Below are positions 8,826-17,965 of a DNA stretch of 46,062 nucleotides, piece after piece. The stretch covers positions 1-46,062 of the forward strand of contig JAGAVX010000049.1 in the NCBI GenBank assembly GCA_017941705.1. Reading direction: 5' to 3'. The translations under genes and the position numbers were made by a program. The stretch's first letter is position 1; each line of letters starts with the position of its first letter. The stretch comes from Atopobiaceae bacterium. GTDB taxonomy: Bacteria > Actinomycetota > Coriobacteriia > Coriobacteriales > Atopobiaceae. A model generated the notes under the pieces. The model worked only from the letters and a program-made list of their open reading frames with translations. It was not told where the DNA came from and ran no database searches.

Positions 8826-9371
8826 ATGGGTTTTCTTCCCGACATGCTGTATACACCGGCATATAAGGTGGTCGGTGACGAGATTGCCGTATTCGACACC
8901 AGTAAGGGCACGATTCGCGTGAGGCTCGACGGCGATGGCGCACCCATCCATGTTGCGAATCTCTGCGAGCTCGCGAGCAAGGGCTTCTATGATGGCCTCA
9001 AGTTCCATCGCTATGTTCCCGGCTTCGTTATTCAGGGCGGTTGCCCCAACACGCGCGAAATGACCCCCGAGCAGGTCGCTGCTGGCGAGATGGGCAGCTT
9101 TGGCATGCCTGGTACCGGAGGTCCCGGATATCGTATTCGCCAAGAGTACACGACCAACCCGCGCAACAGTCACGTGGACGGCGCTCTCGCCATGGCGCGT
9201 TCGCAGAATCCAGACTCTGCCGGCTCTCAGTTCTACTTCTGCCTCGGCCCCCAGCATGGGCTCGACTCCGGCTATACCGTCTTTGGCACAACGATCGAGG
9301 GCATGGGCGTGATATCCGAGCTGCGCGCAGGTGACGTTATCAACTCCGTGCGCATCGAGCACGAGGCATAG
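8826..9371 (+). CDS. Peptidyl-prolyl cis-trans isomerase, cyclophilin type
   Basis: Catalyses proline isomerisation during protein folding. The 181-residue protein shows the cyclophilin core: YDGLKFHRYVPGFVIQGGCP with the catalytic Arg, a GTGGPGYRIRQEY segment, DGALAMARSQNPDSAGSQFY and YTVFGTTIEGMGVI. No signal peptide is seen, so it is probably cytoplasmic. ATG 8826 is preferred because AGAGGGG lies five bases upstream; an upstream in-frame start would add about 38 residues with no family similarity. The TPR gene follows after 55 bases. Confidence 0.92.
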   Translation: MGFLPDMLYTPAYKVVGDEIAVFDTSKGTIRVRLDGDGAPIHVANLCELASKGFYDGLKFHRYVPGFVIQGGCPNTREMTPEQVAAGEMGSFGMPGTGGPGYRIRQEYTTNPRNSHVDGALAMARSQNPDSAGSQFYFCLGPQHGLDSGYTVFGTTIEGMGVISELRAGDVINSVRIEHEA

Positions 9372-9426
9372 AGAGCAACGAGCGGACCTCGATGTATTTG
9401 CAAGGAAAACGGAACGAGGTGCAAAG

Positions 9427-10884
9427 GTGAACCAACAGGCATTCGACGCAGGTAGAGACGCTTATCGTCAGGGCGACCTTGAGGGAGCGGTAAGGTGGCT
9501 CGAGCAGGCCAAGCTCCCTGGTGAGGTCTCGGGTCGCGTGGACCATCTTCTGGGCAACTGCCTCATGAAGCTCGGCAACTATGAGCAGGCAGCCATCGCA
9601 TATGGCGACGCTCTCGGTGACGCAAGCTATGGGCATTCTGGCGCCTTGGCATCCAATCGTGGTCGAGCCCTGCTCGCAGCCAATAAGCCTAAGGAGGCAA
9701 TCGCCTCGCTCGTCATGGCTACGAAGGACAGCGAGTATGCCACGCCGTACAAGGCCTACATCGCTCTGGGCAACGCCTATTCGCAGATTGGTGACTACCG
9801 CGAGGCGGGTGTCGCATATCGCAACGCCGCCATCGACGAGAGCAACCCCGACCCCTCTGAGGCGCTTCGCAGCCTCGGAGGTTGCTTCATGAAGATGGGG
9901 CGTGCGGTCGACGCTATCGAGGCGCTGAGGACGGCACTCGACTTCTCGACGCCCATGGAGAGCCAGAACGCCATCTATGAAGACCTTGGGTTGGCCTATG
10001 CCGCCGCAAACCGTTGGTCGGAGGCCATTGACTCGTTTGGACATGCTACGAGCAACGGCACCCACAAGCTGAGCCCCGAGGCAGAGGCTGCCCTTGCACA
10101 GGCCCGCGCCGCCATGACCGCTCCTTCCGCGAGCTCTGGTTCCACGGACGCCTTCCTGGCCGCCGCCGGGTATGCTTCCGGCAATGATCCCCTCGATCCC
10201 CTGGGCAAGTCCGGCGAGTTCATCCCGTCGCCCGAGGATACGGGCTTCTTTGACATCAGCGAGCAGGAGATGGCGCAGATCGAGCTCGACAACCGCTCGA
10301 TTCGACGCAAGCACGGCCATTCGGGAGCTCGTGGTTGCCTCGTGTTCATCCTCTTCCTGCTGCTCGTGCTCGGTGCGCTTGGATATGCCTATTACAGTGG
10401 GTATGGCTGGCCGATGCAGGAGAGCGTCGCGGAGAACCTCTTCACGACCAATGCCTCTGGCGGCGACATCTCGGGTCTGCTTGCCAGCGACCTTTCTGAG
10501 GCAGACAAGATCGCCATCGAGTCGGTTCTGCCTAGCGGAGCGACGGGCGTCACCGTCGAGGGCGTCGACAGGTCCATGACCGAGTCCTCAGCCCTTGTGA
10601 CCGCAACCCTCTCCGCTGGCGGCGAGCAGAGCTACCGTGTCATGCTCGTGCGTTCCGGCATTGGCTGGAAGGTGAGCGACGTTACTGTTGAGTATCCGGC
10701 ATTGGACGGCGCACAGCCTACCATCGACACGGGGGTTCCGGCCACCGACGCCGCGACTGCCGCCCAGTCTCCCACGACCGAGGGCAGCGCAACCGAGACT
10801 TCGGCGACCGAGACGGCCACCGCGGAGACTGTGCCGGTAGAGGGCGAGCAAACCGAGGTCCAGACCGAGACGACTGCAGAGTAA
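9427..10884 (+). CDS. TPR-repeat membrane protein of unknown function
   Basis: A 485-residue protein with at least five TPR-like helix pairs in residues 1-230 (for example AYRQGDLEGAVRWLEQA, KLGNYEQAAIAYGDAL, QIGDYREAGVAYRNAA). A linker rich in Ala/Ser/Asp follows, then one membrane helix near 300-322 (CLVFILFLLLVLGALGYAYY), a small extracytoplasmic domain and a Thr/Glu-rich tail. TPRs bind protein partners, so this is probably a cytoplasm-facing scaffold anchored in the membrane. The GTG start is set by GAGG seven bases upstream. It lies just before mreB; a link to the elongation machinery is suggested by position only. Confidence 0.8.
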   Translation: MNQQAFDAGRDAYRQGDLEGAVRWLEQAKLPGEVSGRVDHLLGNCLMKLGNYEQAAIAYGDALGDASYGHSGALASNRGRALLAANKPKEAIASLVMATKDSEYATPYKAYIALGNAYSQIGDYREAGVAYRNAAIDESNPDPSEALRSLGGCFMKMGRAVDAIEALRTALDFSTPMESQNAIYEDLGLAYAAANRWSEAIDSFGHATSNGTHKLSPEAEAALAQARAAMTAPSASSGSTDAFLAAAGYASGNDPLDPLGKSGEFIPSPEDTGFFDISEQEMAQIELDNRSIRRKHGHSGARGCLVFILFLLLVLGALGYAYYSGYGWPMQESVAENLFTTNASGGDISGLLASDLSEADKIAIESVLPSGATGVTVEGVDRSMTESSALVTATLSAGGEQSYRVMLVRSGIGWKVSDVTVEYPALDGAQPTIDTGVPATDAATAAQSPTTEGSATETSATETATAETVPVEGEQTEVQTETTAE

Positions 10885-10946
10885 CGAGCAACGCTAATAG
10901 CCTAGGCCTCATGACGGCCTCTATCAAACGCAGGAGATCACACAAG

Positions 10947-11993
10947 ATGTCGCTTTTTGACGCATTCTTTGGGGAATATGATGGCGACCTCGCCATCGAC
11001 TTGGGAACTGCCAACACGCTGGTAGCTCGGCGTGGACAGGGCATCGTTCTCAATGAGCCCTCCGTCGTTGCCATCGACCGTAACGAGGACCGCGTCCTAG
11101 CCGTGGGAGCCGATGCAAAGCGCATGATCGGCCGTACTCCCGGTTCGATCATCGCTGAACGTCCTCTCAAGGATGGCGTGATCGCCGACTTCGACGTTAC
11201 CGAGGTCATGCTCCGCTACTTTATCGAAAAGGCGCGTGGTTCCAACCGCTATCCCTGGTCACCGCGGCCGCGAGTCGTTGTGTGCGTACCGTCCGGCGTG
11301 ACTTCCGTCGAGAAGCGAGCCGTGTTTGAGGCGACTATTCAGGCTGGTGCCCGACAGGCCTATCTGATCGAGGAGCCAATGGCTGCTGCGATCGGAGCCG
11401 ATCTTCCCATCGAGGATCCTACCGGATCGATGGTCGTCGATATCGGAGGCGGTACGACAGAGGTGGCTGTCATCTCCATGGGTGGCATCGTCGTCTCTCA
11501 GTCCATTCGAACTGCCGGCGACGAGTTTGACCAGACGATTCTCCAGCATGTGCGCGATGCATACAATCTCTCGATTGGCGAGCGCACGGCCGAGGACATC
11601 AAGATCAAGGTCGGCTCGGCAGCGCCTCTTGCAGAGGAGCTTGACGTTGAGGTCAATGGTCGCGATGTCATGAGCGGACTTCCCAAAACCGTGCGCATCG
11701 AGAGCGAGGAAATCCGTCGCGCGCTTGACAAGCCGCTCGATGAGGTGACGAAGGCCGTGAAGGACGCCCTTGACGTGACGCCTCCAGACCTTGCCAGCGA
11801 CCTGATGTACTACGGCGTGCTCCTTACTGGTGGTGGCGGTCTGCTCCGTGGCTTGGATCAACGTCTGCGCGACGAGACCGGCGTCCCGGTAAACGTGAGT
11901 CCCACCGCACTCGAGAACGTGGTAAACGGCTGTGCGAAGGTTCTTGAGGCGAATGCACTGTCCGGCGGCTTCGTTCAGAGCTCCGCTCAGTAA
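10947..11993 (+). CDS. mreB: Rod shape-determining protein MreB
   Basis: An actin-like ATPase whose filaments under the membrane orient cell-wall synthesis along the cell length. The 348 residues show the actin-fold phosphate loops DLGTANTLV (near residue 14) and DIGGGTTEVAVIS (near 160), the adenosine motif LTGGGGLLRGL near 292, and EEPMAAAIGADLP. The ATG at 10947 has AGGAG ten bases upstream; the alternative upstream start adds twelve residues not found in the family. First gene of the run mreB-mreC-mreD-mrdA-rodA, all on the same strand with short gaps, so one operon is likely. Confidence 0.97.
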   Translation: MSLFDAFFGEYDGDLAIDLGTANTLVARRGQGIVLNEPSVVAIDRNEDRVLAVGADAKRMIGRTPGSIIAERPLKDGVIADFDVTEVMLRYFIEKARGSNRYPWSPRPRVVVCVPSGVTSVEKRAVFEATIQAGARQAYLIEEPMAAAIGADLPIEDPTGSMVVDIGGGTTEVAVISMGGIVVSQSIRTAGDEFDQTILQHVRDAYNLSIGERTAEDIKIKVGSAAPLAEELDVEVNGRDVMSGLPKTVRIESEEIRRALDKPLDEVTKAVKDALDVTPPDLASDLMYYGVLLTGGGGLLRGLDQRLRDETGVPVNVSPTALENVVNGCAKVLEANALSGGFVQSSAQ

Positions 11994-12005
11994 CGGACGG
12001 ACACA

Positions 12006-13031
12006 ATGCCCCGCAAGAGTGGAGCAACGCCTCCCTCAACCCGTTTTAGACGGACCGATGCCGACGGCGGCCTTAGGACCTGCATCGTGCTGGTTGTCCT
12101 ATCGCTCGTCATGTTCACGGCCAGCGTCCGCGAGGGCGACGCTGGTGGCGTGTTCACGACGATGCGCGGTGCCTGGATGACGATCACCACGCCCATACGA
12201 TGGGCGGGCGGAGCCGTCACAGCCCCATTCCAGGGGCTCGGCAACATCTTCGTCAACCTGACGACCGACCAGGAGCGCCTGTCGGACCTCAAGGCCGAGA
12301 ATGAACGCCTGGTGGCCCGTAACGCTGAGCTGGAGGAGTCGGAGCAGACAGCTCGCCGGCTCGAGAGTCTCTTGGGCCTCCAAAGCCTCTACAACTTGCA
12401 GTCGACTGGCGCGCGTATCATCTCGGGATCGACGGACTCGTGGAGCTCAACCGTCACGATCGACAAGGGCTCGGCAGCCGGGGTTGCCGTCGGCATGCCG
12501 GTGACTGACTCGAACGGAGCCATCGGGCAGGTCGTGAAGTGCGGCTCGGCCTCTGCTACCGTGCGGCTGATTACCGACGAGAACTCTTCTGTCTCGGCCA
12601 TGATCCAGTCGAGTCGTGCGCAAGGCGTGCTGCGCGGCTCCGTTGACGGCTCGCTTCGTCTGACGCTCGTGCGTACCGACCAAATGGTCGAAGTGGGTGA
12701 TACGGTCGTCACCAGTGGTCTGGGAGGCGTGTTTCCCAAGGGCCTGCCGCTCGGCACGGTGCTCAGTGTCGAGAGGACATCGGGTTCACTGTATTACGAG
12801 ATAGAGGTGGAGCCGCTGTCTTCAACCGAGAGTTTCGAGGAGGTCCTCGTCATAACCTCCCTGACCGAAGACCAGAAGGCGACTGCCGAGGACGTGGCGG
12901 AGGCTGACAAGCAGGACACTACCGCAATGACGGCCACGTCCGATGGCGGGGCCCAGGGTGAGGGCGAGTCGCAGGGCGATGGCGAGGATGCTTCTGCCGA
13001 AGACGACGAACAGATGGACGTGGAAGGCTAG
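12006..13031 (+). CDS. mreC: Rod shape-determining protein MreC
   Basis: A bitopic membrane protein that joins MreB inside the cell to PBP2 outside and activates the elongation complex. It has 341 residues: a basic N-terminus, one membrane helix at about 25-42 (CIVLVVLSLVMFTASV), a coiled coil at about 90-120 (LKAENERLVARNAELEESEQ), then the beta-barrel MreC domain with GVAVGMPV, GVLRGS and VTSGLGGVFPKGLPLGTV. An acidic, Gln/Gly-rich tail of about 45 residues follows and is not part of the family core. It starts 12 bases after mreB; the ribosome-binding site is poor, so translation may be coupled. Confidence 0.95.
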   Translation: MPRKSGATPPSTRFRRTDADGGLRTCIVLVVLSLVMFTASVREGDAGGVFTTMRGAWMTITTPIRWAGGAVTAPFQGLGNIFVNLTTDQERLSDLKAENERLVARNAELEESEQTARRLESLLGLQSLYNLQSTGARIISGSTDSWSSTVTIDKGSAAGVAVGMPVTDSNGAIGQVVKCGSASATVRLITDENSSVSAMIQSSRAQGVLRGSVDGSLRLTLVRTDQMVEVGDTVVTSGLGGVFPKGLPLGTVLSVERTSGSLYYEIEVEPLSSTESFEEVLVITSLTEDQKATAEDVAEADKQDTTAMTATSDGGAQGEGESQGDGEDASAEDDEQMDVEG

Positions 13032-13043
13032 GGAGGCGAGATA

Positions 13044-13613
13044 ATGCAGGTCAAAGACACAAACAGAAACCGTCGTGACTTTGGTGTGCTGGCGTGCATC
13101 TGCCTCGTGCTCCAAGTTGCCGTTGCACCAAACATAGCCTTGGGCAACGGACGTGCCAACCTGGGACTCGTATTTGCGGGGATTGCATCGCTGCTCGTGG
13201 GCGGACGTCTTGGCGTGCTCTGCGGATTCCTTGCGGGATTCGTGTTTGACCTGTCGACGACGGGCCCGATTGGCCTCATGTCATTTCTGCTCACGATTGC
13301 GAGCTTCGTCTTGGGCATCGAGGCGCGAAACCGCATGGCGGATGACTTTGCGGGCTCCATGAGGCTGTTCTCATGGATGACGCTTGGAGTCTCGCTCTTC
13401 TATCACGTGGCGATGCTGCTCGTGGGCGATGCGACCAGTCTCATAGACGTCGTGTTCATGCGTACGGTGCCCACGGCCATCTTGACCATCATCGCATTCA
13501 CCCCATTCGCATACGTGATTTCGCATGAGACCGGCAGCGCCCTTTCGCTCGGTGGGAAGCCATCCAAGTCGGCGCGCTCCCATGGATCGCGCTATGACAT
13601 CGGAAACCTCTAG
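13044..13613 (+). CDS. mreD: Rod shape-determining protein MreD
   Basis: A polytopic membrane protein of 189 residues with about five or six hydrophobic helices (for example FGVLACICLVLQVAVAPNIA, SLLVGGRLGVLCGFLAGFVF, TAILTIIAFTPFAYVI). Length and place between mreC and the PBP2 gene fit MreD, a structural member of the elongasome. Sequence conservation in this family is low, so the call leans on context. GGGAGG lies seven bases before the ATG. Confidence 0.9.
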   Translation: MQVKDTNRNRRDFGVLACICLVLQVAVAPNIALGNGRANLGLVFAGIASLLVGGRLGVLCGFLAGFVFDLSTTGPIGLMSFLLTIASFVLGIEARNRMADDFAGSMRLFSWMTLGVSLFYHVAMLLVGDATSLIDVVFMRTVPTAILTIIAFTPFAYVISHETGSALSLGGKPSKSARSHGSRYDIGNL

Positions 13614-13624
13614 CGAGTCGACCG

Positions 13625-15655
13625 ATGAGCCCGATCGTCTTCATCGTTACGCTGCTGGCCATCGTATTGGTGGCCATCGTAGTCCTGCTTATCATCAACA
13701 GGGGCGAGGCGCGCTTTACCTTTGACATCGGTGGCCAGGCCCCGAGAGCGTCTGGCGGTGGTGACAATTCGACCGAGAAGGGATTCAAGAATCGTCTCGT
13801 AGGGCTCGAGATCTTCTCGGGCACCATCATCGGCGTGCTCTTTACCAAGCTTTGGGCAATGCAGCTCGTCTCGGTGGATGACTACACGAAACAGGCCGAG
13901 CTCAATCGCACGAGACGCATCTCGACGGTTGCCGCCCGCGGGCGCATCCTCGACCGCAATGGCGTCGAGCTCGTGACGAACAGGCCAAGCCTTGTGGTGG
14001 TCGCAAGCTCTGAGGTGGCAGACAATGACGTTGTGGTCCAGCATCTTGCCAATGTGCTCGGAATGCCACCCGTGGCCGTCAGGCGAAAGATACAGGATCA
14101 GACCGAGGGCGCGCAGAGTCTCCGTACGGTTGCCGTCGACGTGTCACGCCGCGTGGTGTCCTACATCGACGAGCATCAGTATCTCTTTGAGGGGGTGCAT
14201 ATCGAGGAACGCGCGCAGCGGCATTATCCTCTGGGAACCGTCTGCTCGCATGTGCTCGGATACACGGGCAGCCCAACGATTGAGCAGCTAAAGGACTCGG
14301 AGGAGGATGAGACCGACTACGGCATCTCATACGAGTCCGGTGATACGGTCGGCCAGGCTGGCATCGAATACCAGTATGAGAGCGTGCTGCAAGGCGTGCG
14401 CGGCGAGCAGACCGTCTATGTTGACGCGGACGGCAATGTTCTTGACTATGCCACCTCGATTGAGGCGACCAACGGATCGGACATCACTCTCACCATTGAC
14501 AGCAATGTTCAGCGCGCGGCCGAGGAGTCGCTGGCTGGGGTAATCGGCAGAATCCGTGAGAAGGGCAACACCGAATGCATGAGCGGAAGTGCCGTATGCC
14601 TTGATGTGACCAATGGGGACGTCATCGCAATGGCCAGCTATCCGACCTTCTCGCCGAACGACTTCGTGGGAGGCATCTCGAACGATGACTGGGAGATGCT
14701 CTCCTCTGAAGAGGCGGGCAATCCGCTGATGAACCGTGTCATTGCCGGCCAATATCCATCGGCGTCCACCATCAAGCCCCTATCGGTCTTTGCCGCGCTG
14801 AACTATGGCATTGCCTCTTTGGAGTCGTCCTATGTGTGCACTGGCTATTGGACCGGTTTTGGCGAAGACTACGGGCAATACTGCTGGAATCATGATGGCC
14901 ACGGCGGCGTCAACCTGCGCGAGGGCATCGTCTACTCATGCGACGCAGTTTTCTATGAGATAGGCAAGGGCTTCTTCCTATCCGAGAACCCCGAGGGGCT
15001 GCAGGAGACATTCAGGCGCTGGGGGCTTGGACAGGCTTCGGGCATCGATCTTCCGGCCGAGTCCATAGGCAGGGTCCCGGATGCCGAATGGAAGTACAAC
15101 TACTTCACGCAGGCTGACGAGTTCGCGCGTAGTTGGCAGGGTGGCGACACGACGAACCTCGTCATCGGGCAGGGCGATCTACTGGTGACGCCGCTGCAGA
15201 TGGCATGCGTCTATGCGGGCATTGCGACGCGCGGCACGATCATGCGACCCCATCTGCTCAAGAGCGTTTCGACGCACGCAGGCGACGGCACCATCATCGA
15301 CTTCAAGGAGGAGACCCTTCTGACGACTGAGGAGGAGGCCAGTTCGTTCGACTTGGTCCATGACGGCCTGCAAGGCGTCATCTACGAGGAGTCTGCAGCC
15401 CAGGCTTCGCACTTCCTCAACATGAAGGAGCTCGTGGCGGGAAAGACGGGAACGGGAGAACGCTCTGGCGAGGAGCCGACTGGCTGGTTCATCGCCTTCG
15501 TCCCCGCAGACAACCCGCAGTACGTGGTCGCCTCATGCATCGAGCAGGGCGGATACGGTAGCGAGTCTGCCATGTATGTCGTGCGAGACATCATGGGGTC
15601 GATCTACGGCGAGCCCGATGATTCCGATGCCGTCGATTCGTCTGGCGTACGTTAG
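13625..15655 (+). CDS. mrdA: Penicillin-binding protein 2 (elongation transpeptidase)
   Basis: Cross-links peptidoglycan during side-wall growth, anchored in the membrane and active outside. The 676 residues have a membrane helix at the extreme N-terminus, a second hydrophobic stretch near 60-80, and a pedestal domain with RGRILDRNGVEL. The transpeptidase domain carries catalytic Ser381 in SASTIKP (Lys384), the S-x-D motif in YSCDAVFYEIG, and Lys607-Thr-Gly in AGKTGTGE. All three active-site motifs are intact. The start at 13625 has only a weak ribosome-binding site. It is followed immediately by rodA, its glycosyltransferase partner. Confidence 0.95.
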   Translation: MSPIVFIVTLLAIVLVAIVVLLIINRGEARFTFDIGGQAPRASGGGDNSTEKGFKNRLVGLEIFSGTIIGVLFTKLWAMQLVSVDDYTKQAELNRTRRISTVAARGRILDRNGVELVTNRPSLVVVASSEVADNDVVVQHLANVLGMPPVAVRRKIQDQTEGAQSLRTVAVDVSRRVVSYIDEHQYLFEGVHIEERAQRHYPLGTVCSHVLGYTGSPTIEQLKDSEEDETDYGISYESGDTVGQAGIEYQYESVLQGVRGEQTVYVDADGNVLDYATSIEATNGSDITLTIDSNVQRAAEESLAGVIGRIREKGNTECMSGSAVCLDVTNGDVIAMASYPTFSPNDFVGGISNDDWEMLSSEEAGNPLMNRVIAGQYPSASTIKPLSVFAALNYGIASLESSYVCTGYWTGFGEDYGQYCWNHDGHGGVNLREGIVYSCDAVFYEIGKGFFLSENPEGLQETFRRWGLGQASGIDLPAESIGRVPDAEWKYNYFTQADEFARSWQGGDTTNLVIGQGDLLVTPLQMACVYAGIATRGTIMRPHLLKSVSTHAGDGTIIDFKEETLLTTEEEASSFDLVHDGLQGVIYEESAAQASHFLNMKELVAGKTGTGERSGEEPTGWFIAFVPADNPQYVVASCIEQGGYGSESAMYVVRDIMGSIYGEPDDSDAVDSSGVR

Positions 15656-15667
15656 GAGGTGAGAGGG

Positions 15668-16885
15668 ATGTTCTCACGTGACACAACGCAGGAGGGGATT
15701 GGCGAGAAGGCGCACACCACGTTCTCGCGGGGCAGCGGGAGTGCCAAGGGCGCACGCATGTCAAGCACCGGCATCTCGCAGGTGCTGTTTATCCCGCAAC
15801 TGCTTCCCACGTTCTTGCTCATAGCCTTTGGCAGCCTGATCATCTGGTCTGCATCGCTGACCATTCCAGAGGCATCGTTTCCGCGGCAGCTTCTGGGCAT
15901 CGCACTGGGACTCATAGCGGCATATGTCGTTTGGTCGTATGACTATCGTACGTTTTCGAATCTTTCGACGGCCTTGCTGATAGCAGACATAGTGCTCATG
16001 TTGTTGCCAAAGGTGCCGGGTATCGGTTACAGCGCCATGGGCATGACGGGATGGATTCGAATTCCCCTCATCGGGCTGAGGTTCCAGCCGTCCGAGCTCG
16101 CGAAGCTCGTGACGATCCTGCTCATGGCATCGCTTGGGGCAGAGTACAACGGACGCATCGAGACCCTGCGAGACTACCTCAAGCTCTGTGGGATACTGAC
16201 TGTTCCGTTCCTGTTCATCCTCACGCAGCCCGACCTTGGCACTGGCCTGATCGTGCTGGTGAGCGGTGCCGCCATAATCATCTGTTCCGGACCGCCAAGG
16301 AGTTGGGTGCTCATCACGATCGGCATCGTCGTGCTGGGTGCGACGCTCGTCGTCGTGACGTCGATGACCCCGGGGCTTCCACATGTGCTCAAGCAGTATC
16401 AGCTCAACAGGCTTATCGTGTTCGTGGATCCGTCGGTCGACCCAACGGGTGATGGATATAACCTCCAGCAGGCAAAGATCGCCGTCGGATCCGGTGGCTT
16501 TCTGGGCAAGGGCATTGGCAATGCGACGCAGTCCGGCTCGGGCTTCCTGCCCGAGGCTCACACGGACTTCGTGTTTGCCCTCATGGCCGAGGAGTTCGGC
16601 TTTCTCGGGTCGACGGTTCTTCTCGGTCTGTTTGCGTGGCTCATCTTCTCGACGATATCGCTTGCGCAGCGTGTTGACTCGCCCTTTGCCAAGCTCATTC
16701 TGGTGGGTATCGTCACGATGTGGTCATTCCAGCTCTTGCAGAACGTGGGCATGTGCATCGGGCTCATGCCCATCACGGGTATCCCGCTGCCTTTCATAAG
16801 CTTTGGCTCGTCGTCGATGATTTCGCAGCTCATGTCTGTGGGAATGGTCCAGTCAATTTGGCGACATCGTCCAAAGGCGGCTTAG
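15668..16885 (+). CDS. rodA: Peptidoglycan glycosyltransferase RodA
   Basis: A SEDS-family membrane enzyme that polymerises lipid II into glycan strands with PBP2 during elongation. The 405-residue protein has about ten membrane helices and the family signatures GATGWIRI-like GMTGWIRIPLIGLRFQPSELAK, FLFILTQPDLGTGLI, and the C-terminal GLMPITGIPLPFISFGSSS. AGGAGG at 15654-15659 overlaps the PBP2 stop and is eight bases from ATG 15668, which is preferred over the GTG at 15659. The cytoplasmic N-terminal leader of about 40 residues before the first helix is longer than in many relatives. Confidence 0.95.
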   Translation: MFSRDTTQEGIGEKAHTTFSRGSGSAKGARMSSTGISQVLFIPQLLPTFLLIAFGSLIIWSASLTIPEASFPRQLLGIALGLIAAYVVWSYDYRTFSNLSTALLIADIVLMLLPKVPGIGYSAMGMTGWIRIPLIGLRFQPSELAKLVTILLMASLGAEYNGRIETLRDYLKLCGILTVPFLFILTQPDLGTGLIVLVSGAAIIICSGPPRSWVLITIGIVVLGATLVVVTSMTPGLPHVLKQYQLNRLIVFVDPSVDPTGDGYNLQQAKIAVGSGGFLGKGIGNATQSGSGFLPEAHTDFVFALMAEEFGFLGSTVLLGLFAWLIFSTISLAQRVDSPFAKLILVGIVTMWSFQLLQNVGMCIGLMPITGIPLPFISFGSSSMISQLMSVGMVQSIWRHRPKAA

Positions 16886-16943
16886 AACGATTATCAGAGA
16901 TCGGAAGAACCGTAGGTTTATAAGCTTCCCATAAGGAGCGTGC

Positions 16944-17954
16944 ATGACAAATACGTCATTCATAGCCCAGACTGCAGACGTGTTCAGGACAGGGCAAGAA
17001 GCCGAAGAGAGACGCTGCGATTACGTCTGCGTGCTAGCTCTCGTCGATACGACGGCCCCACGCAGCCTCGTGCTGCCCGTGCGCGACGTGCTCATGCCTC
17101 GACTGCCGACTGCTGACGTGCGCGTCGTGGGCGTTGGGGGGAGCAACAGCCTTCTGGTTCCGACAAAGCCGGACGTCTGCGTTGCACTCGTGGGTAGCGA
17201 CGGACGCTCGGTCGCCAAGGATGTTCGCGAGCTTGCCGAGGCAGGCGTACCCGTTGCGCTTGTCGTCGAGTCTGCCCTAGATGCTCCAACGCTTTCGCTG
17301 TCCGATGACGATGCGCGACGCGTGAGCATACTGTCTGCTACCAATTCGGACGTGCTGTTGGACCGGCTTGCCGAATGGCTGGTTGGCGCGACTGACAAGA
17401 GCATCGCAATGGCGGCGAACTTCCCCTTCTGCAGAAGGGCAAAGGTCCGTGAGCTCACCAAGGAGTACGCAACCGAGCTTGCCGTCCAGACGGCGAAGAA
17501 GGGTCCAGGGAGCGAGCTTCCCTCAATGACGGCCAATCAGGCGAGTCTTGCGCTTACGATTGCGGCGATCAATGGGCAGCCGCTCTCGTTGGGACGCATC
17601 CCCGAGGTGCTGTCTGCCATTGGCACCGGTTACGGTTCGCGCATGTTTGCAAACAAGACGCTTGGCAAGTTGCCTGTTATAGGTTGGCTGTTCCAGGCTG
17701 GCTTCGGCTACATTGGCACACAGGCAACGGGATACAGCCTCCAGAGGCGCTTTGACAAGAAGGAGCTCAGGGCGCTGGGAGAGCTGCCCGAGCGTACCGC
17801 GCTCGGCGGTGCCGTCGAGAAGGTGCTGCAATTGGCCAGCGGGGCCGTGTCGAACGTCAGGGGTCGCGAGGGGGTTGCCGTGCGAAGCAGCTCGGGATCC
17901 GAGGTCAGGTTGCTCCCCGAATCGCAGGACGGTGGCTTCCTGCTTTACGACTGA
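16944..17954 (+). CDS. DUF697-like protein with a degenerate GTPase-like N-terminus
   Basis: Not firmly recognised. It has 336 residues. The N-terminal half (about 25-150) alternates short hydrophobic strands (YVCVLALVD, VRVVGVGG, VCVALVGS, VPVALVVES) with helices, like a Rossmann or GTPase fold, but no P-loop GxxxxGK[ST] is seen. The C-terminal part (about 190-275) has the hydrophobic helical-hairpin pattern of DUF697 domains that follow Era-like GTPases (ALTIAAINGQPLSL, then LPVIGWLFQAGFGYIGTQATG). AAGGAG lies before the ATG. It sits between rodA and the radical-SAM gene; a role in either pathway is only suggested by position. Confidence 0.6.
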   Translation: MTNTSFIAQTADVFRTGQEAEERRCDYVCVLALVDTTAPRSLVLPVRDVLMPRLPTADVRVVGVGGSNSLLVPTKPDVCVALVGSDGRSVAKDVRELAEAGVPVALVVESALDAPTLSLSDDDARRVSILSATNSDVLLDRLAEWLVGATDKSIAMAANFPFCRRAKVRELTKEYATELAVQTAKKGPGSELPSMTANQASLALTIAAINGQPLSLGRIPEVLSAIGTGYGSRMFANKTLGKLPVIGWLFQAGFGYIGTQATGYSLQRRFDKKELRALGELPERTALGGAVEKVLQLASGAVSNVRGREGVAVRSSSGSEVRLLPESQDGGFLLYD

Positions 17955-17965
17955 GAGGTTTTGCT

